From Paenibacillus tengchongensis (lineage in GTDB: Bacteria > Bacillota > Bacilli > Paenibacillales > Paenibacillaceae): DNA of 64,000 nucleotides. Positions 1 through 8,069 of the stretch are shown here, piece after piece; position 1 is the stretch's first letter; each line of letters opens with the position of its first letter. Under the pieces are notes generated by a model. The model was given only the letters and a program-made list of their open reading frames with translations. It made no database searches and was not told where the DNA came from. The stretch is from the NCBI RefSeq assembly GCF_008973665.1, contig NZ_WACP01000004.1, forward strand, positions 248,001 through 312,000, written 5' to 3'. Both the position numbers and the translations under genes were made by a program.

Positions 1-2
1 CC

Positions 3-362
3 TATGCGCCTGTAGTATTCCTCTCCGCGTTGACGAAACAGCGCCTGCAGAAGCTGCTGCCGGTTGTGCAGCATGTGGCGCAGCAGCATTCCCTGCGGAT
101 TGCAACGCATCTGCTGAATGATGTGGTATCGGATGCGGTAGCCATCAACCCTCCGCCGACGGACAAAGGACGGCGCCTGCGCATTAATTATGTCACACAA
201 GTCGCTGTGAAACCGCCTACGATTGTGGTGTTTGTCAATGATCCGTCCCTGATGCACTTCTCCTATGAACGGTATCTGGAGAACAAAATCCGCGGGGCGT
301 TCAATTTTGAGGGAACACCGATCCGTCTCTTTACACGGCGCAAGTCCGAAAACGAAGGTTAG
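3..362 (+). CDS. der: Ribosome-assembly GTPase Der (EngA), C-terminal fragment
   Basis: The reading frame is open from the window edge and ends with TAG at 360-362, so only the last 119 or so residues are present. The fragment starts within the end of the second GTPase domain (FLSALTKQR) and continues into the C-terminal KH-like domain, where [20 protein letters not shown] and the GTPIRLF ending are typical of Der. Der is an essential double-GTPase that helps mature the 50S ribosomal subunit. It is followed after 12 nt by plsY, then by gpsA, as in other Firmicutes. The true start is outside the window; the internal ATG-like codon at position 30 is not the gene start. Confidence 0.93.
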   Translation, partial: YAPVVFLSALTKQRLQKLLPVVQHVAQQHSLRIATHLLNDVVSDAVAINPPPTDKGRRLRINYVTQVAVKPPTIVVFVNDPSLMHFSYERYLENKIRGAFNFEGTPIRLFTRRKSENEG

Positions 363-374
363 GGGAGAAGAGCT

Positions 375-992
375 GTGGCGTTTGAACTTCTGGTGATTGC
401 AGTAAGCTACTTGCTTGGTTCCATTAGCTTCAGCGTACTGCTTGTCAAGCTGCTCAAAGGAATCGACATCCGCCAGTACGGCAGCGGTAACGCGGGAGCC
501 ACCAACACTCTGCGGGTTATGGGCAAGGGGCCGGCCGTGATGGTGCTGGCGCTGGATGTGCTGAAGGGCATTGCTGCGGTCTGGCTTGGCGTATGGGCCG
601 GCGGCTGGGGCAGCTGGATTGCGGTCGGCTGCGGAATTGCCGCTATTGTGGGCCATAACTGGCCGCTGTATTTCCATTTTCGCGGAGGAAAGGGAATCGC
701 CACGACCATTGGCGTCATGGCTACCCTCTGCTTCTGGCCTGCGCTCATCGCCGGGATTATTGCGATTGGATCGATTGTCATTACCCGTTATGTGTCCCTC
801 GGCTCACTGATTTTTGTGGCGCTGACACCGGTCTTTCTGCTGTTCACCGGATTTACGGCGCCGGTACTGTGGGGCAGTCTTGTCATCGCCGTCTTTGCCT
901 TCTGGCGGCACCGCAGCAACATTGTAAAGATCAGCCAGGGCCGGGAGAATAAAATCGGCGCCAAGGCCAAGGAGGGGAAACGCGTTGTCTGA
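375..992 (+). CDS. plsY: Acyl-phosphate:glycerol-3-phosphate acyltransferase PlsY
   Basis: Integral membrane enzyme that moves an acyl group from acyl-phosphate to sn-glycerol-3-phosphate, the first acylation of phospholipid synthesis. The 205-residue product has the usual length and five or so hydrophobic segments. The family signatures are visible: SYLLGSISF near the N-terminus, GSGNAGATNTLR at about 37-48, and HNWPLYFHFRGGKGIAT in the middle. The GTG start at 375 is preceded by GGGGAGAAG at a good distance. The end overlaps the gpsA start by 8 nt. The neighbour gpsA makes the glycerol-3-phosphate that PlsY uses, so the pair is functionally linked and probably co-transcribed. Confidence 0.93.
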   Translation: MAFELLVIAVSYLLGSISFSVLLVKLLKGIDIRQYGSGNAGATNTLRVMGKGPAVMVLALDVLKGIAAVWLGVWAGGWGSWIAVGCGIAAIVGHNWPLYFHFRGGKGIATTIGVMATLCFWPALIAGIIAIGSIVITRYVSLGSLIFVALTPVFLLFTGFTAPVLWGSLVIAVFAFWRHRSNIVKISQGRENKIGAKAKEGKRVV

Positions 993-2025
993 TAAAGTAA
1001 CCGTGCTGGTCGCGGGAAGCTGGGGAACCGCACTGGCTTCCGTGCTGGCGGCTAACCATCCGCAGGTTTATCTTTGGACACGCAAGGCAGAGCAGGCGGA
1101 TGAAATCAACAATCGTCATACGAACCACCATTATTTGCCTGATATTGAGCTGCCGCACAATATCGTCGCCACGACGGATATGGAGACAGCTGTTGCAGGA
1201 AGCCGTGCTGTCCTGATTGTGGCCCCGTCCGCAGCCATGCGGGAGGTGGTCAATGCACTCAAGCCGTTTTGGCGGGAGGACATGCTGGTAGTCCATGCAA
1301 CCAAAGGCTTTGAGACCGAAAGCATGAAGCGGATGTCTGAGGTCATCTCCGAAGAGCTTGGCTGCAGGGAAGAGCGCATTGTGGTGCTGTCCGGGCCAAG
1401 CCATGCCGAGGAAGTGGTGCGGCTATGCCCGACGACCGTTGTTGTGGCATCGCGCGATGATGCCTGTGCTGCCGAGGCTCAGGCGCTGTTTATCAACAAT
1501 GACTTCCGGGTATACACGAACCGTGATCAGGTTGGCGTAGAGCTGGCTGGAGCACTCAAGAACATTATCGCTTTGGGCGCCGGCCTGTCTGACGGTCTCG
1601 GTTTCGGAGATAACGCCAAGGCGGCACTGCTGACCAGAGGCTTAGCCGAAATTTCCCGGGTAGGTGTGGAGCTGGGAGCGAACCCGCTGACCTTCTCCGG
1701 CCTGGCCGGCCTGGGTGACCTCGTGGTGACGGCTACCAGCCGGCATAGCCGTAACTGGCGTGCGGGTTCTCTGCTGGGCCAGGGCAAGGCATTGGATGAA
1801 GTGCTGGATTCGATGGGCATGGTAGTGGAAGGTATCCGTACGACGCAGGCCGCCCATGCCATTGCCGTGAAATTGGGCGTCCAGATGCCGATTACCGACC
1901 AGATCTACCATGTGCTCTTCAAGGGCCGTTCGCCGCGTGCAGCGGTGGAAGCCCTGATGGCGCGGGACCGCAAGACGGAGATGGAGACCATTTCCCAAGA
2001 AACGTGGGAAACCTGGCATTCCTGA
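985..2025 (+). CDS. gpsA: NAD(P)H-dependent glycerol-3-phosphate dehydrogenase GpsA
   Basis: Cytoplasmic enzyme reducing dihydroxyacetone phosphate to sn-glycerol-3-phosphate for phospholipid synthesis. 346 residues, normal length. It starts with TTG at 985 behind AGGAGGGGAAA and overlaps plsY. Visible signatures are the N-terminal Rossmann loop AGSWGTALA, the SGPSHAEEV segment in the middle, GVELAGALKNIIALG with the catalytic lysine, and the GLAGLGDLVVTATS and SRNWRAG segments that bind substrate. One oddity is that the fingerprint usually reads GxGxWG, but here the first glycine position is valine (LVAGSWG), while the other glycines are intact. The rest looks fully functional. Confidence 0.94.
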   Translation: MSDKVTVLVAGSWGTALASVLAANHPQVYLWTRKAEQADEINNRHTNHHYLPDIELPHNIVATTDMETAVAGSRAVLIVAPSAAMREVVNALKPFWREDMLVVHATKGFETESMKRMSEVISEELGCREERIVVLSGPSHAEEVVRLCPTTVVVASRDDACAAEAQALFINNDFRVYTNRDQVGVELAGALKNIIALGAGLSDGLGFGDNAKAALLTRGLAEISRVGVELGANPLTFSGLAGLGDLVVTATSRHSRNWRAGSLLGQGKALDEVLDSMGMVVEGIRTTQAAHAIAVKLGVQMPITDQIYHVLFKGRSPRAAVEALMARDRKTEMETISQETWETWHS

Positions 2026-2091
2026 TCGGGTTCACCTTTTACCGGAAATCCTCATATGTTGTTAGGGGGATTGACGGAGGAGGGATGAACA

Positions 2092-2367
2092 GTGAGCAAA
2101 GATTTCTCCAAGGATGCGCTGAATGCCATCAATAAAAAAACGGGCAAAAATATTACCCCGGGTGCGGTCAAAAAGCTGGCCAGCACGGTCAAACCGGGCA
2201 CGATGCAAAGCGAAGCCCAGCTCCGCCAGTTGATCAAGCAGGTTTCGGCCATGGCCAAAGTTCCGGTTACCGAAGCGACGGTGCAGGAAATTGTCAATGC
2301 GGTCAAAAAAGGCGGAGCCAACATGGGCACCATGGAGTCCTTGATGAAAATGATGATGAAAAAATAG
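2092..2367 (+). CDS. spoVIF: Stage VI sporulation protein F
   Basis: Small 91-residue protein that matches SpoVIF (YjcC of B. subtilis), a protein needed for correct spore coat assembly and spore resistance. The family pattern is seen in the N-terminal SKDFSKDALNAINKKTGK segment, the central TMQSEAQLRQLIKQVSAM and a C-terminal methionine/lysine-rich tail ending in MMKK. The GTG start at 2092 follows GGAGGAGGG. It stands alone between gpsA and a terminator. Expression is probably from a sporulation sigma factor, but I could not pick out a convincing -35/-10 pair in the 66 bases upstream. Confidence 0.8.
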   Translation: MSKDFSKDALNAINKKTGKNITPGAVKKLASTVKPGTMQSEAQLRQLIKQVSAMAKVPVTEATVQEIVNAVKKGGANMGTMESLMKMMMKK

Positions 2368-2392
2368 TCGCCCCGTTTGCGGCGATCAGGGT

Positions 2393-2433
2393 AAACAGCC
2401 GGAGAATCCCAGGATCCTCCGGCTGTTTGCTTT
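2393..2433 (+). terminator. Intrinsic terminator after spoVIF
   Basis: Twelve-base-pair stem AAACAGCCGGAG (2393-2404) with CTCCGGCTGTTT (2417-2428) and a 12-nt loop, followed by a modest T-rich run GCTTTGG. It separates spoVIF from the gene at 2591. A possible TATAAT -10 box for the next gene lies at 2504-2509, without a good -35. Confidence 0.7.
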
Positions 2434-2590
2434 GGAGAAGCGGCATGAAGATCGTCTAAAGGATTATTCCGGAAAGTGCTTCCTATTACAACGGGAGTTA
2501 AGCTATAATAATCGCAATTCAAGATGTAAGTTTACTACCTAACTGGAAGATTCGCCGCTTAACGCATTCTGTGGAAACGGATGTGACTCT

Positions 2591-3313
2591 ATGGCTGGTG
2601 TGCAACTGTCTTACAGTGTGACCAATGCGCTTGGCTTGCTTGTGCAAAGTTTGGATAGGTGTAACAGTGAAGAGGTCCCGGCATGGCTGCTGGGAGGAAG
2701 CTGCGGGCAACTGCTGCAGGGAGTGGTGCTGGACAAAGGCCCGCGGGACATCGATCTCTACAGCGATCTGGCGGATGCCGGCCGGCTGCGGGCTTGTATG
2801 GCCCGCTTTGCCGCAGATGAAGAGCCCCTGGCAGATGATAGCGGAGGCTGCTTCTCGCTGCGCAGCAGATTCAGCATCGGCGGGGCGAAGGTGGAACTGG
2901 TCAGCGGTTTTACCATTGGCTGGGCACAAGGCAGCTATCCGGTCTATATCCGGCGTCTTCTGCCCTATGCCAATGCGCCTCATGTGCCTGGAATTGGAGG
3001 TGTTCCTCTGCTGCCGCTGGCCCAGGAATGGGTCTGCTGCCGGCTCAGGGGACGGCAGGAGCGTGCGCTGCGGATTGCTGAAGCGATGCGCAGAGACATT
3101 CCCGCACATCTGCCGCTGCTTTGGGTGCTGGCTGCGGACAGCGGAATGGATGAAATACTGCGCCTGGAATTTCCAGAGCTTGCGGAGTTTCCCGAACCGC
3201 CGCGTTATACTCAGGACAGCCCGGTGAATCAGGAAGGAAGTATGACATATGGCTCAGAAACACAAAGTGACAGTTACGTTTCACCCGGAGGGACGCAGAG
3301 CCTCCGTGGATAA
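2591..3313 (+). CDS. Nucleotidyltransferase-fold protein of unknown role
   Basis: 240 residues. The segment WLLGGSCGQLLQG (about 32-44) followed by GPRDIDLYSD (about 50-59) has the GG/GS-x-D-x-D pattern of the nucleotidyltransferase fold (minimal NTase / tRNA nucleotidyltransferase-like head), so nucleotide transfer to a small or protein substrate is possible. I do not recognise a named family. The last 22 or so residues run over the start of the ferredoxin gene in another frame and look unconserved, so the functional protein probably ends near residue 215. The start ATG at 2591 has only a weak ribosome site. The 65-nt overlap with the next gene suggests translational coupling or a drifted stop codon. 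Confidence 0.6.
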   Translation: MAGVQLSYSVTNALGLLVQSLDRCNSEEVPAWLLGGSCGQLLQGVVLDKGPRDIDLYSDLADAGRLRACMARFAADEEPLADDSGGCFSLRSRFSIGGAKVELVSGFTIGWAQGSYPVYIRRLLPYANAPHVPGIGGVPLLPLAQEWVCCRLRGRQERALRIAEAMRRDIPAHLPLLWVLAADSGMDEILRLEFPELAEFPEPPRYTQDSPVNQEGSMTYGSETQSDSYVSPGGTQSLRG

Positions 3314-3617
3314 TGGAGTTACCGTACTTGAAGCTGCCCGCAGAGCAGGAGTGACTCTGCCCACCCGCTGCTCCGGAAAGGCGAGTTGCCTGATGTGCAA
3401 AGTAACGGTGGACGAGCAGGAGGCTGCACAGCTTGCACCGCCGGGAGAAGCTGAAGGGCGCAAACTAGGCAGCCTGCTGGACCAGGGCTTCCGGCTGGCC
3501 TGCCAGGCCGCTGTGAAAGGCACAGTGACGGTAAGCGTCCCCGAAGATCCGCTGAAGGCTGCGGTACGGCGCAGATTGGAGGCTGCGCGCAGCGCCGAAG
3601 AAGACCGGCTTTGGTAA
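3249..3617 (+). CDS. 2Fe-2S ferredoxin-like protein
   Basis: 122-residue soluble protein with a plant-type [2Fe-2S] ferredoxin domain. The cluster ligands are seen in TRCSGKASCLMCKV (three cysteines spaced C-x5-C-x2-C) at about residues 38-51 and in the later LACQAAV cysteine. The N-terminal GVTVLEAARRAGV is typical of this fold. The start is ATG at 3249, seven bases after AAGGAAG, inside the 3' end of the preceding reading frame. The charged C-terminal tail is an extension beyond the ferredoxin fold. Similar small ferredoxins lie upstream of spoIVA in relatives; the electron partner is unknown. Confidence 0.8.
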   Translation: MAQKHKVTVTFHPEGRRASVDNGVTVLEAARRAGVTLPTRCSGKASCLMCKVTVDEQEAAQLAPPGEAEGRKLGSLLDQGFRLACQAAVKGTVTVSVPEDPLKAAVRRRLEAARSAEEDRLW

Positions 3618-3976
3618 GAAGCGTAAGCCGGCCGGTTCTAACCGGCTATCCCCCCTCATAGAATGGCTGAGAAGACTTTCCGGGCGCTTCTGCCTTTTTG
3701 GGCATACTTGATAGCTTTGGCACTGAAAAAATGCTGAATTCAAGGAAGCCGTAGGTCTAAATCCGTTCCGGATACATATGATGATACTAGTCCAAATGCA
3801 TGTCCGAGCATTCGGGGTTTAGCGCCAGAGCATATGCTCTACCAAGGCAGCCGCTATAGGCTCCGGGCGGACAGCAGTCCGGTGGATGTCCTGTCAGGGT
3901 CAGCTTGCCGGCGGAACGCGAAGTCGATGCTCTTCAGGCATTTTTTCTTCGGGATTATATGAGGAGGGGATCTCTT
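3618..3976 (+). other. Noncoding gap before spoIVA
   Basis: About 360 bases without a convincing gene. It holds an AGCCGG...CCGGCT hairpin right after the ferredoxin gene without a T-run, and a perfect 14-base palindrome AGAGCATATGCTCT at 3827-3840. The reading frame of spoIVA stays open upstream to 3905, but homology places its start at 3977. A sigma-E promoter for spoIVA is expected here, but I could not locate one that fits both boxes. Confidence 0.4.
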
Positions 3977-5455
3977 TTGGAAAAAGTGGATATTTTCAAG
4001 GACATTGCCGAGCGGACCGGCGGAGACATTTATCTGGGCGTCGTCGGCGCGGTTCGCACGGGGAAATCAACATTTATTAAGCGCTTCATGGAGACGATTG
4101 TGCTGCCGAGCATCACCAGCGAAGCGGACCGCGTCAGAGCGGTAGATGAACTCCCGCAAAGTGCGGCGGGCAAGACCATTATGACCACCGAACCGAAATT
4201 CGTACCGAACAATGCGGTGCAAATCAAGGTGGCGGAAGGGCTGGAAGTGAATGTCCGGCTCGTGGATTGTGTGGGGTATGCGGTAGAAGGAGCCAAAGGC
4301 TATGAGGATGAGAACGGTCCGCGGATGATCTCGACCCCCTGGTTCGAAGAGCCGATTCCGTTCCAGGAAGCGGCGGAGATCGGCACACGGAAGGTCATTC
4401 AGGAGCATTCCACCCTGGGCGTTGTCGTCACAACGGACGGCACCATCGCCGAAATTCCGCGCAGCTCGTATATTGACTCCGAGGAACGGGTGGTCGCCGA
4501 ACTGAAGGAGGTCGGAAAGCCCTTCGTTCTGGTTATTAACTCCACCCGCCCGCGCAGCGAGGAAGCACAGCATCTGCGCAGTGAGCTTGCAGCTAAATAC
4601 GACATCCCTGTAATGACACTCAGTGCGGCAAATATGACTGAAGAAGATGTGACTGGCGTGCTGCGCGAAGTGCTCTATGAATTCCCGGTGCATGAAGTCA
4701 ATGTCAATCTTCCGAGCTGGGTTATGGTACTCGGCGAGAACCACTGGCTGCGCAGCAGCTATGAGAATTCCGTCCGGGATACCGTTAAGGATATCCGGCG
4801 TTTGCGAGATGTAGACCGCCTGGTCGCCCAGTTTACGGAATACGATTTTATCGATAGAGCCGGTCTCAGCGGGATGAACATGGGCCAGGGTGTGGCGGAA
4901 ATCGATCTGTTTGCGCCCGAAGAGCTGTACGATCAGGTTCTGATGGAAGTGGTGGGCGTAGAGATCCGCGGCAAAGATCATCTGCTGCAGCTGATGCAGG
5001 ATTTCGCCCATGCCAAACGGGAGTACGACCGCTTCTCGGAAGCGCTGGAAATGGTGAAGACGACCGGCTATGGCATCGCCGCGCCGTCGCTGGCTGAAAT
5101 GGCGCTGGATGAACCGGAGCTGATCCGCCAGGGTACCCGCTTCGGGGTCCGCCTGAAAGCAACCGCACCGTCCATTCATATGATCCGCGTCGATGTGGAG
5201 TCGGAATTCTCCCCGATCATCGGCACAGAGAAGCAGAGTGAAGAGCTGGTGCGTTATCTGATGCAGGATTTCGAGAACGATCCGATCAAGATATGGGAAT
5301 CCGATATTTTCGGCCGCTCGCTGCATTCTATTGTCCGCGAAGGTATCCAGGGCAAGATTGCCATGATGCCGGACAATGCCCGCTACAAGCTGCAGGAAAC
5401 GCTGGGGCGGATTATCAACGAGGGCTCCGGCGGACTGATTGCGATCATCCTATAA
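3977..5455 (+). CDS. spoIVA: Stage IV sporulation protein A, coat morphogenetic ATPase
   Basis: SpoIVA coats the forespore surface: it binds and hydrolyses ATP, polymerises irreversibly and forms the base layer of the spore coat, anchored by SpoVM. The protein is 492 residues, the same length as in B. subtilis, and starts MEKVDIFKDIAERTGGDIYL. The Walker A motif GAVRTGKST lies at about 22-30. The C-terminal part NARYKLQETLGRIINEGSGG and the ending LIAIIL are hallmarks of the family. The start is the TTG at 3977, seven bases after GAGGAGGGG; the frame is open further upstream, but those residues are not part of the family. It is monocistronic, with hairpins downstream. Confidence 0.97.
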   Translation: MEKVDIFKDIAERTGGDIYLGVVGAVRTGKSTFIKRFMETIVLPSITSEADRVRAVDELPQSAAGKTIMTTEPKFVPNNAVQIKVAEGLEVNVRLVDCVGYAVEGAKGYEDENGPRMISTPWFEEPIPFQEAAEIGTRKVIQEHSTLGVVVTTDGTIAEIPRSSYIDSEERVVAELKEVGKPFVLVINSTRPRSEEAQHLRSELAAKYDIPVMTLSAANMTEEDVTGVLREVLYEFPVHEVNVNLPSWVMVLGENHWLRSSYENSVRDTVKDIRRLRDVDRLVAQFTEYDFIDRAGLSGMNMGQGVAEIDLFAPEELYDQVLMEVVGVEIRGKDHLLQLMQDFAHAKREYDRFSEALEMVKTTGYGIAAPSLAEMALDEPELIRQGTRFGVRLKATAPSIHMIRVDVESEFSPIIGTEKQSEELVRYLMQDFENDPIKIWESDIFGRSLHSIVREGIQGKIAMMPDNARYKLQETLGRIINEGSGGLIAIIL

Positions 5456-5466
5456 ATAAAAATAAC

Positions 5467-5493
5467 GATCCACCCATATTTAATGGGTGGATC
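5467..5493 (+). repeat. Perfect 11-bp inverted repeat after spoIVA
   Basis: GATCCACCCAT (5467-5477) and ATGGGTGGATC (5483-5493) form a perfect stem with a 5-nt loop. No T-run follows directly, so it is more likely an mRNA 3' stabilising hairpin than a terminator on its own. The true terminator comes next. Confidence 0.65.
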
Positions 5494-5502
5494 CTAAAGC
5501 GC

Positions 5503-5537
5503 GAGAGAGCGGATAAATATCCACTCTCTCTTTTTCT
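5503..5537 (+). terminator. Intrinsic terminator of spoIVA
   Basis: GAGAGAG-C-GGATA (5503-5515) pairs with TATCC-A-CTCTCTC (5518-5530), with one mismatch, and is followed by TTTTTCTT. Confidence 0.85.
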
Positions 5538-5636
5538 TGGAGTTTAATAGCTCCTTTTTTGGACAATACTAGGTGATAGTTTCAGGCGGTTTTTCCGTTT
5601 CAGGTAATACTTTATACTTGTTTTTTGCGTAACGCC

Positions 5637-5665
5637 TTGAAATTATGGGTGGGCTGTATTACTAT
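5637..5665 (+). promoter_or_regulatory. Candidate sigma-A promoter of the HU gene
   Basis: TTGAAA (5637-5642), a 17-bp spacer and TACTAT (5660-5665). A second candidate with TATGAT at 5754-5759 and TTGCGT 16 bp upstream lies closer to the gene. Either would give a short leader to the start at 5789. Confidence 0.4.
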
Positions 5666-5788
5666 AAGTTTGTTGCGCTTCAAGGAAGAGTAGCGCTGAA
5701 AGCTAGTAATAACGGGATTATCACGTATATTTTGCGTTGAAACGGAAACAGTGTATGATACCGGAACATTACCCAGGAGGTGAAAGAC

Positions 5789-6061
5789 ATGAACAAATCT
5801 GATTTGATCAACGTGGTCACCGAAGCAACCGAACTTTCCAAGAAGGATGCTACCAAAGCGGTTGACGCCGTTTTTGAAGCCATTTCGAACGCTCTGCAGA
5901 GCGGAGATAAAGTACAGCTGGTTGGATTCGGAAACTTTGAAGTGCGCGAACGCTCCGCACGTAAAGGCCGCAACCCGCAGACCGGTGAAGAAATCGAAAT
6001 TCCTTCCAGCAAGGTGCCAGCCTTCAAACCGGGCAAAGCGCTGAAAGACGGAATTAAATAA
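5789..6061 (+). CDS. hbs: DNA-binding protein HU
   Basis: Small, abundant nucleoid protein that binds and bends DNA as a dimer. 90 residues starting [20 protein letters not shown], very close to B. subtilis HBsu. The DNA-binding arm contains the conserved [20 protein letters not shown] at about 46-65, and the C-terminus [16 protein letters not shown] is typical. The start is ATG at 5789; an in-frame GTG at 5780 is part of the AGGAGGTG ribosome site and is not the start. It is monocistronic between the spoIVA terminator and its own terminator. Confidence 0.97.
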   Translation: MNKSDLINVVTEATELSKKDATKAVDAVFEAISNALQSGDKVQLVGFGNFEVRERSARKGRNPQTGEEIEIPSSKVPAFKPGKALKDGIK

Positions 6062-6094
6062 TGATTTCTACATATCGCGAATTCGCGTAAAGAC

Positions 6095-6125
6095 AATGCC
6101 GCCTTTTAAGGCGGCATTTGTTTTT
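6095..6125 (+). terminator. Intrinsic terminator of the HU gene
   Basis: AATGCCGCC (6095-6103), loop TTTTAA, GGCGGCATT (6110-6118... ending at 6118), followed by TGTTTTT. Confidence 0.9.
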
Positions 6126-6187
6126 GCAGGACTGCGGCAATTTCGTTATGCTAGAGTTAATTACCCTTTAACATAAGGAGGATTCAG

Positions 6188-6436
6188 ATGACGGAGAAGA
6201 ATAACAGCGGCGTCCCTGCTCCGACGGGAGGCGATTACATTGTAGTAAAAGCCAAGGAGAACGGTGTTCAGGTGATCGGTTTGACCCGGGGACTCGACAC
6301 ACGGTTCCACCACACGGAGAAGCTGGACAAGGGCGAGGTGCTTATCGCCCAGTTCACGGACCATACTTCTGCCATGAAGATCCGCGGCAAAGCGGAAATC
6401 TGGAGCAAGCACGGACAACTGGAGAGCGAAAGCTGA
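6188..6436 (+). CDS. mtrB: trp RNA-binding attenuation protein TRAP
   Basis: TRAP assembles as an 11-subunit ring that, when loaded with tryptophan, binds 11 or so GAG/UAG triplets in trp leader RNA and forces termination or blocks ribosome binding. The 82-residue product contains the family core [40 protein letters not shown] and [13 protein letters not shown], including the RNA-contacting lysine and arginine residues near positions 42-65 of the core. The N-terminus is about 7 residues longer than in B. subtilis. The ATG at 6188 follows AAGGAGG. In B. subtilis mtrB follows folE; here folE is absent. Its main target, the trp leader at 16647, is in this window. Confidence 0.96.
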   Translation: MTEKNNSGVPAPTGGDYIVVKAKENGVQVIGLTRGLDTRFHHTEKLDKGEVLIAQFTDHTSAMKIRGKAEIWSKHGQLESES

Positions 6437-6459
6437 AAGCAGGCATAGCCTGCTTTTTT
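6436..6459 (+). terminator. Intrinsic terminator of mtrB
   Basis: Nine-base-pair stem AAAGCAGGC (6436-6444) with GCCTGCTTT (6448-6456), 3-nt loop, followed directly by further Ts. The stem begins on the last base of the mtrB stop codon. Confidence 0.88.
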
Positions 6460-6542
6460 AACCAATATAATTAGGCATAGCCGACTGCGTGCTTTCGTAT
6501 CACTGCCGGAGCGGCAGAAACGCTGGGATAGGGGGGCGGAGC

Positions 6543-7082
6543 ATGAAGATCGGCTCACTCATTGGAATCGCATTGCTGGCAGGTGCAGTTTCTGCGGTAT
6601 TGCTCCCGCAAATGGCGGAGCTGGAAGCCGCGCAGCACCGTGAGGCCGGGGGACTGGAGACTACCTTCGCGGGCAGGATGAATCTCAATGACGATAATCT
6701 CGTGGACGTCCTTGCTGCGCTCCCTCTTACGCTGCCGGTAGACAGTGCAGCTTGGAACGGGCGCGTGCTGTCCCTGGACCTGAAGGTTACCGGCAATGAC
6801 CATGAGCCCAGGGAACTGTACGGGAATATGGCCGAGGCAATCACATTCGCCTTTCAGGAGACGGGAAATGTTGGCCAATTGCTGCTGCGGGTCATTGCCG
6901 AGGATAAATGGCTGGGCAGCCGCCGGCTGCTGCTGGCCGGAGACATCCGCCGCGGCGAATGGTCCTCAAGGCTCACGGAGGAGCTGCGTCAGGCCGGCAA
7001 CCACCCGCTCCCTGACACGCTGAAGACCGGCCTCCGCATCAGTGAAAGTGAACTCTGGAATCAGCAGTTCATTCATCCCTGA
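6543..7082 (+). CDS. Exported or membrane-anchored protein of unknown function
   Basis: 179 residues. The N-terminus MKIGSLIGIALLAGAVSAVL is a single hydrophobic segment that can act as a signal peptide or membrane anchor; the remainder is a soluble domain of about 150 residues outside the membrane. I do not recognise the family. The start ATG at 6543 is preceded by GGGGGGCGGAGC; the frame is open upstream to 6489, but that part lacks a ribosome site. It sits between mtrB and hepS, where B. subtilis has no gene, and may share the quinone operon's transcription only in part because a promoter-like box precedes hepS. Confidence 0.6.
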   Translation: MKIGSLIGIALLAGAVSAVLLPQMAELEAAQHREAGGLETTFAGRMNLNDDNLVDVLAALPLTLPVDSAAWNGRVLSLDLKVTGNDHEPRELYGNMAEAITFAFQETGNVGQLLLRVIAEDKWLGSRRLLLAGDIRRGEWSSRLTEELRQAGNHPLPDTLKTGLRISESELWNQQFIHP

Positions 7083-7132
7083 TCCGGGTAATGATTCAGA
7101 AGGGGCTGTCCGTGCGTGAGCAATAAACATGT

Positions 7133-7140
7133 GCTATAAT
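7133..7140 (+). promoter_or_regulatory. Candidate extended -10 promoter before hepS
   Basis: TGCTATAAT ends at 7140 with a TG one base upstream of a perfect TATAAT; the -35 region (around 7112) is poor. It lies 56 bases upstream of the hepS start. Confidence 0.4.
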
Positions 7141-7196
7141 AGACAAGATTGTGAGCAAAGGCATAGTCATAACGTCAATGGGCTTCGGAGGCTGAA

Positions 7197-8066
7197 ATGA
7201 AACCGTACCGCATACCGCAAATCGCTAAACCTTACACAGACTACGACATGATCCAGCGGCATACGGAATTGCCGCCTTTCGCGGATGGACGTGGTCATTT
7301 GTTATATATATTTTTGAATCACAGCAGACCGGAAGGGACTGCTGACGGGGAATTGTATGCGCTGGTGACCGGGCTGGTCCAGCTGGGACTCGATACCCAT
7401 GAAACCATCGACCGCTCTCCGGAAGGCAGCGGAGAATCGTCAATGCGTTCCCGCCAGTTAAAAGTGCTCGCCGGCGATTATTTCAGCAGCTGGTTTTACC
7501 ACTTGCTTGCCCGCCGCGGCCGGATTGAAATGGTAAGCATTCTCAGCGCGGCCATTGCTGATCTGAATGTGATGAAATCGGGTGTTTACGGCAAAATGAA
7601 GGGGATGCTGCTCTCCGCCGAACAATATTTGCGGCACACGGTACAGCTCAATATGCGGCTGTTTCTTTCTTTTACACCGATGATTGAAGAGCCGCTGAAA
7701 GATCTTTGGGAGAAGCTGCTCGCAGAGTTCGCCCACTGTGAGACTGTCTGCAGCGAGTTGCGCCGCAGCACCGATCCCGCCAGTGCCCATGAAGGCTACT
7801 GCTACTGGAAGCTGATGGAGAGCGTCTCCGAGGAGGAACGCCGCCAGCTCAGCGAGCAGAGCCTGGATCCGAAGGACTGGAAGAAATTGAAGCTTAAATA
7901 TAAATGTGACTATCTGCTGACGGACAAGCTGCACAGTTCCATTGCGGCCATTCAAAATCTTCTGCAGGGCGTAAAAGATGAGCAGTTGATGTCGGAGCTG
8001 CGTACCGCGCTTGACCGCTTTCTTCAGCAGTTGAAAATTTCCGGACAAGCCGCAGTGGAGGGATAA
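7197..8066 (+). CDS. hepS: Heptaprenyl diphosphate synthase component I
   Basis: Small, non-catalytic-looking partner subunit of the two-component heptaprenyl diphosphate synthase, which extends farnesyl diphosphate to the C35 tail of menaquinone-7. 289 residues, slightly longer than B. subtilis HepS. The family stretch LAGDYFSSWFYHLLA at about 95-109 and KSGVYGKMKGMLLSAEQYL near 125-145 are recognisable; no DDxxD motif is present, as expected for component I. ATG at 7197 follows CGGAGG. It starts the operon hepS-menG-mqnP-ubiX-mqnA-hepT, in which the two synthase subunits are separated by four other quinone genes. Confidence 0.88.
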   Translation: MKPYRIPQIAKPYTDYDMIQRHTELPPFADGRGHLLYIFLNHSRPEGTADGELYALVTGLVQLGLDTHETIDRSPEGSGESSMRSRQLKVLAGDYFSSWFYHLLARRGRIEMVSILSAAIADLNVMKSGVYGKMKGMLLSAEQYLRHTVQLNMRLFLSFTPMIEEPLKDLWEKLLAEFAHCETVCSELRRSTDPASAHEGYCYWKLMESVSEEERRQLSEQSLDPKDWKKLKLKYKCDYLLTDKLHSSIAAIQNLLQGVKDEQLMSELRTALDRFLQQLKISGQAAVEG

Positions 8067-8069
8067 GGC

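Noticed and set aside
4067..5326. Long open frame (419 codons) on the minus strand opposite spoIVA
   Set aside because: It is the antisense shadow of a clearly functional gene and no protein family resemblance was seen. GC-rich codons on the coding strand keep the complementary frame open.
5780..5788. GTG start for HU at 5780
   Set aside because: This GTG is the end of the AGGAGGTG ribosome site; the true start is ATG 5789 by alignment with HBsu.
6076..6087. CGCGAATTCGCG palindrome after the HU gene
   Set aside because: A 12-bp palindrome of this composition is expected by chance in a genome this GC-rich, and it is close to the stop codon of a terminated gene.
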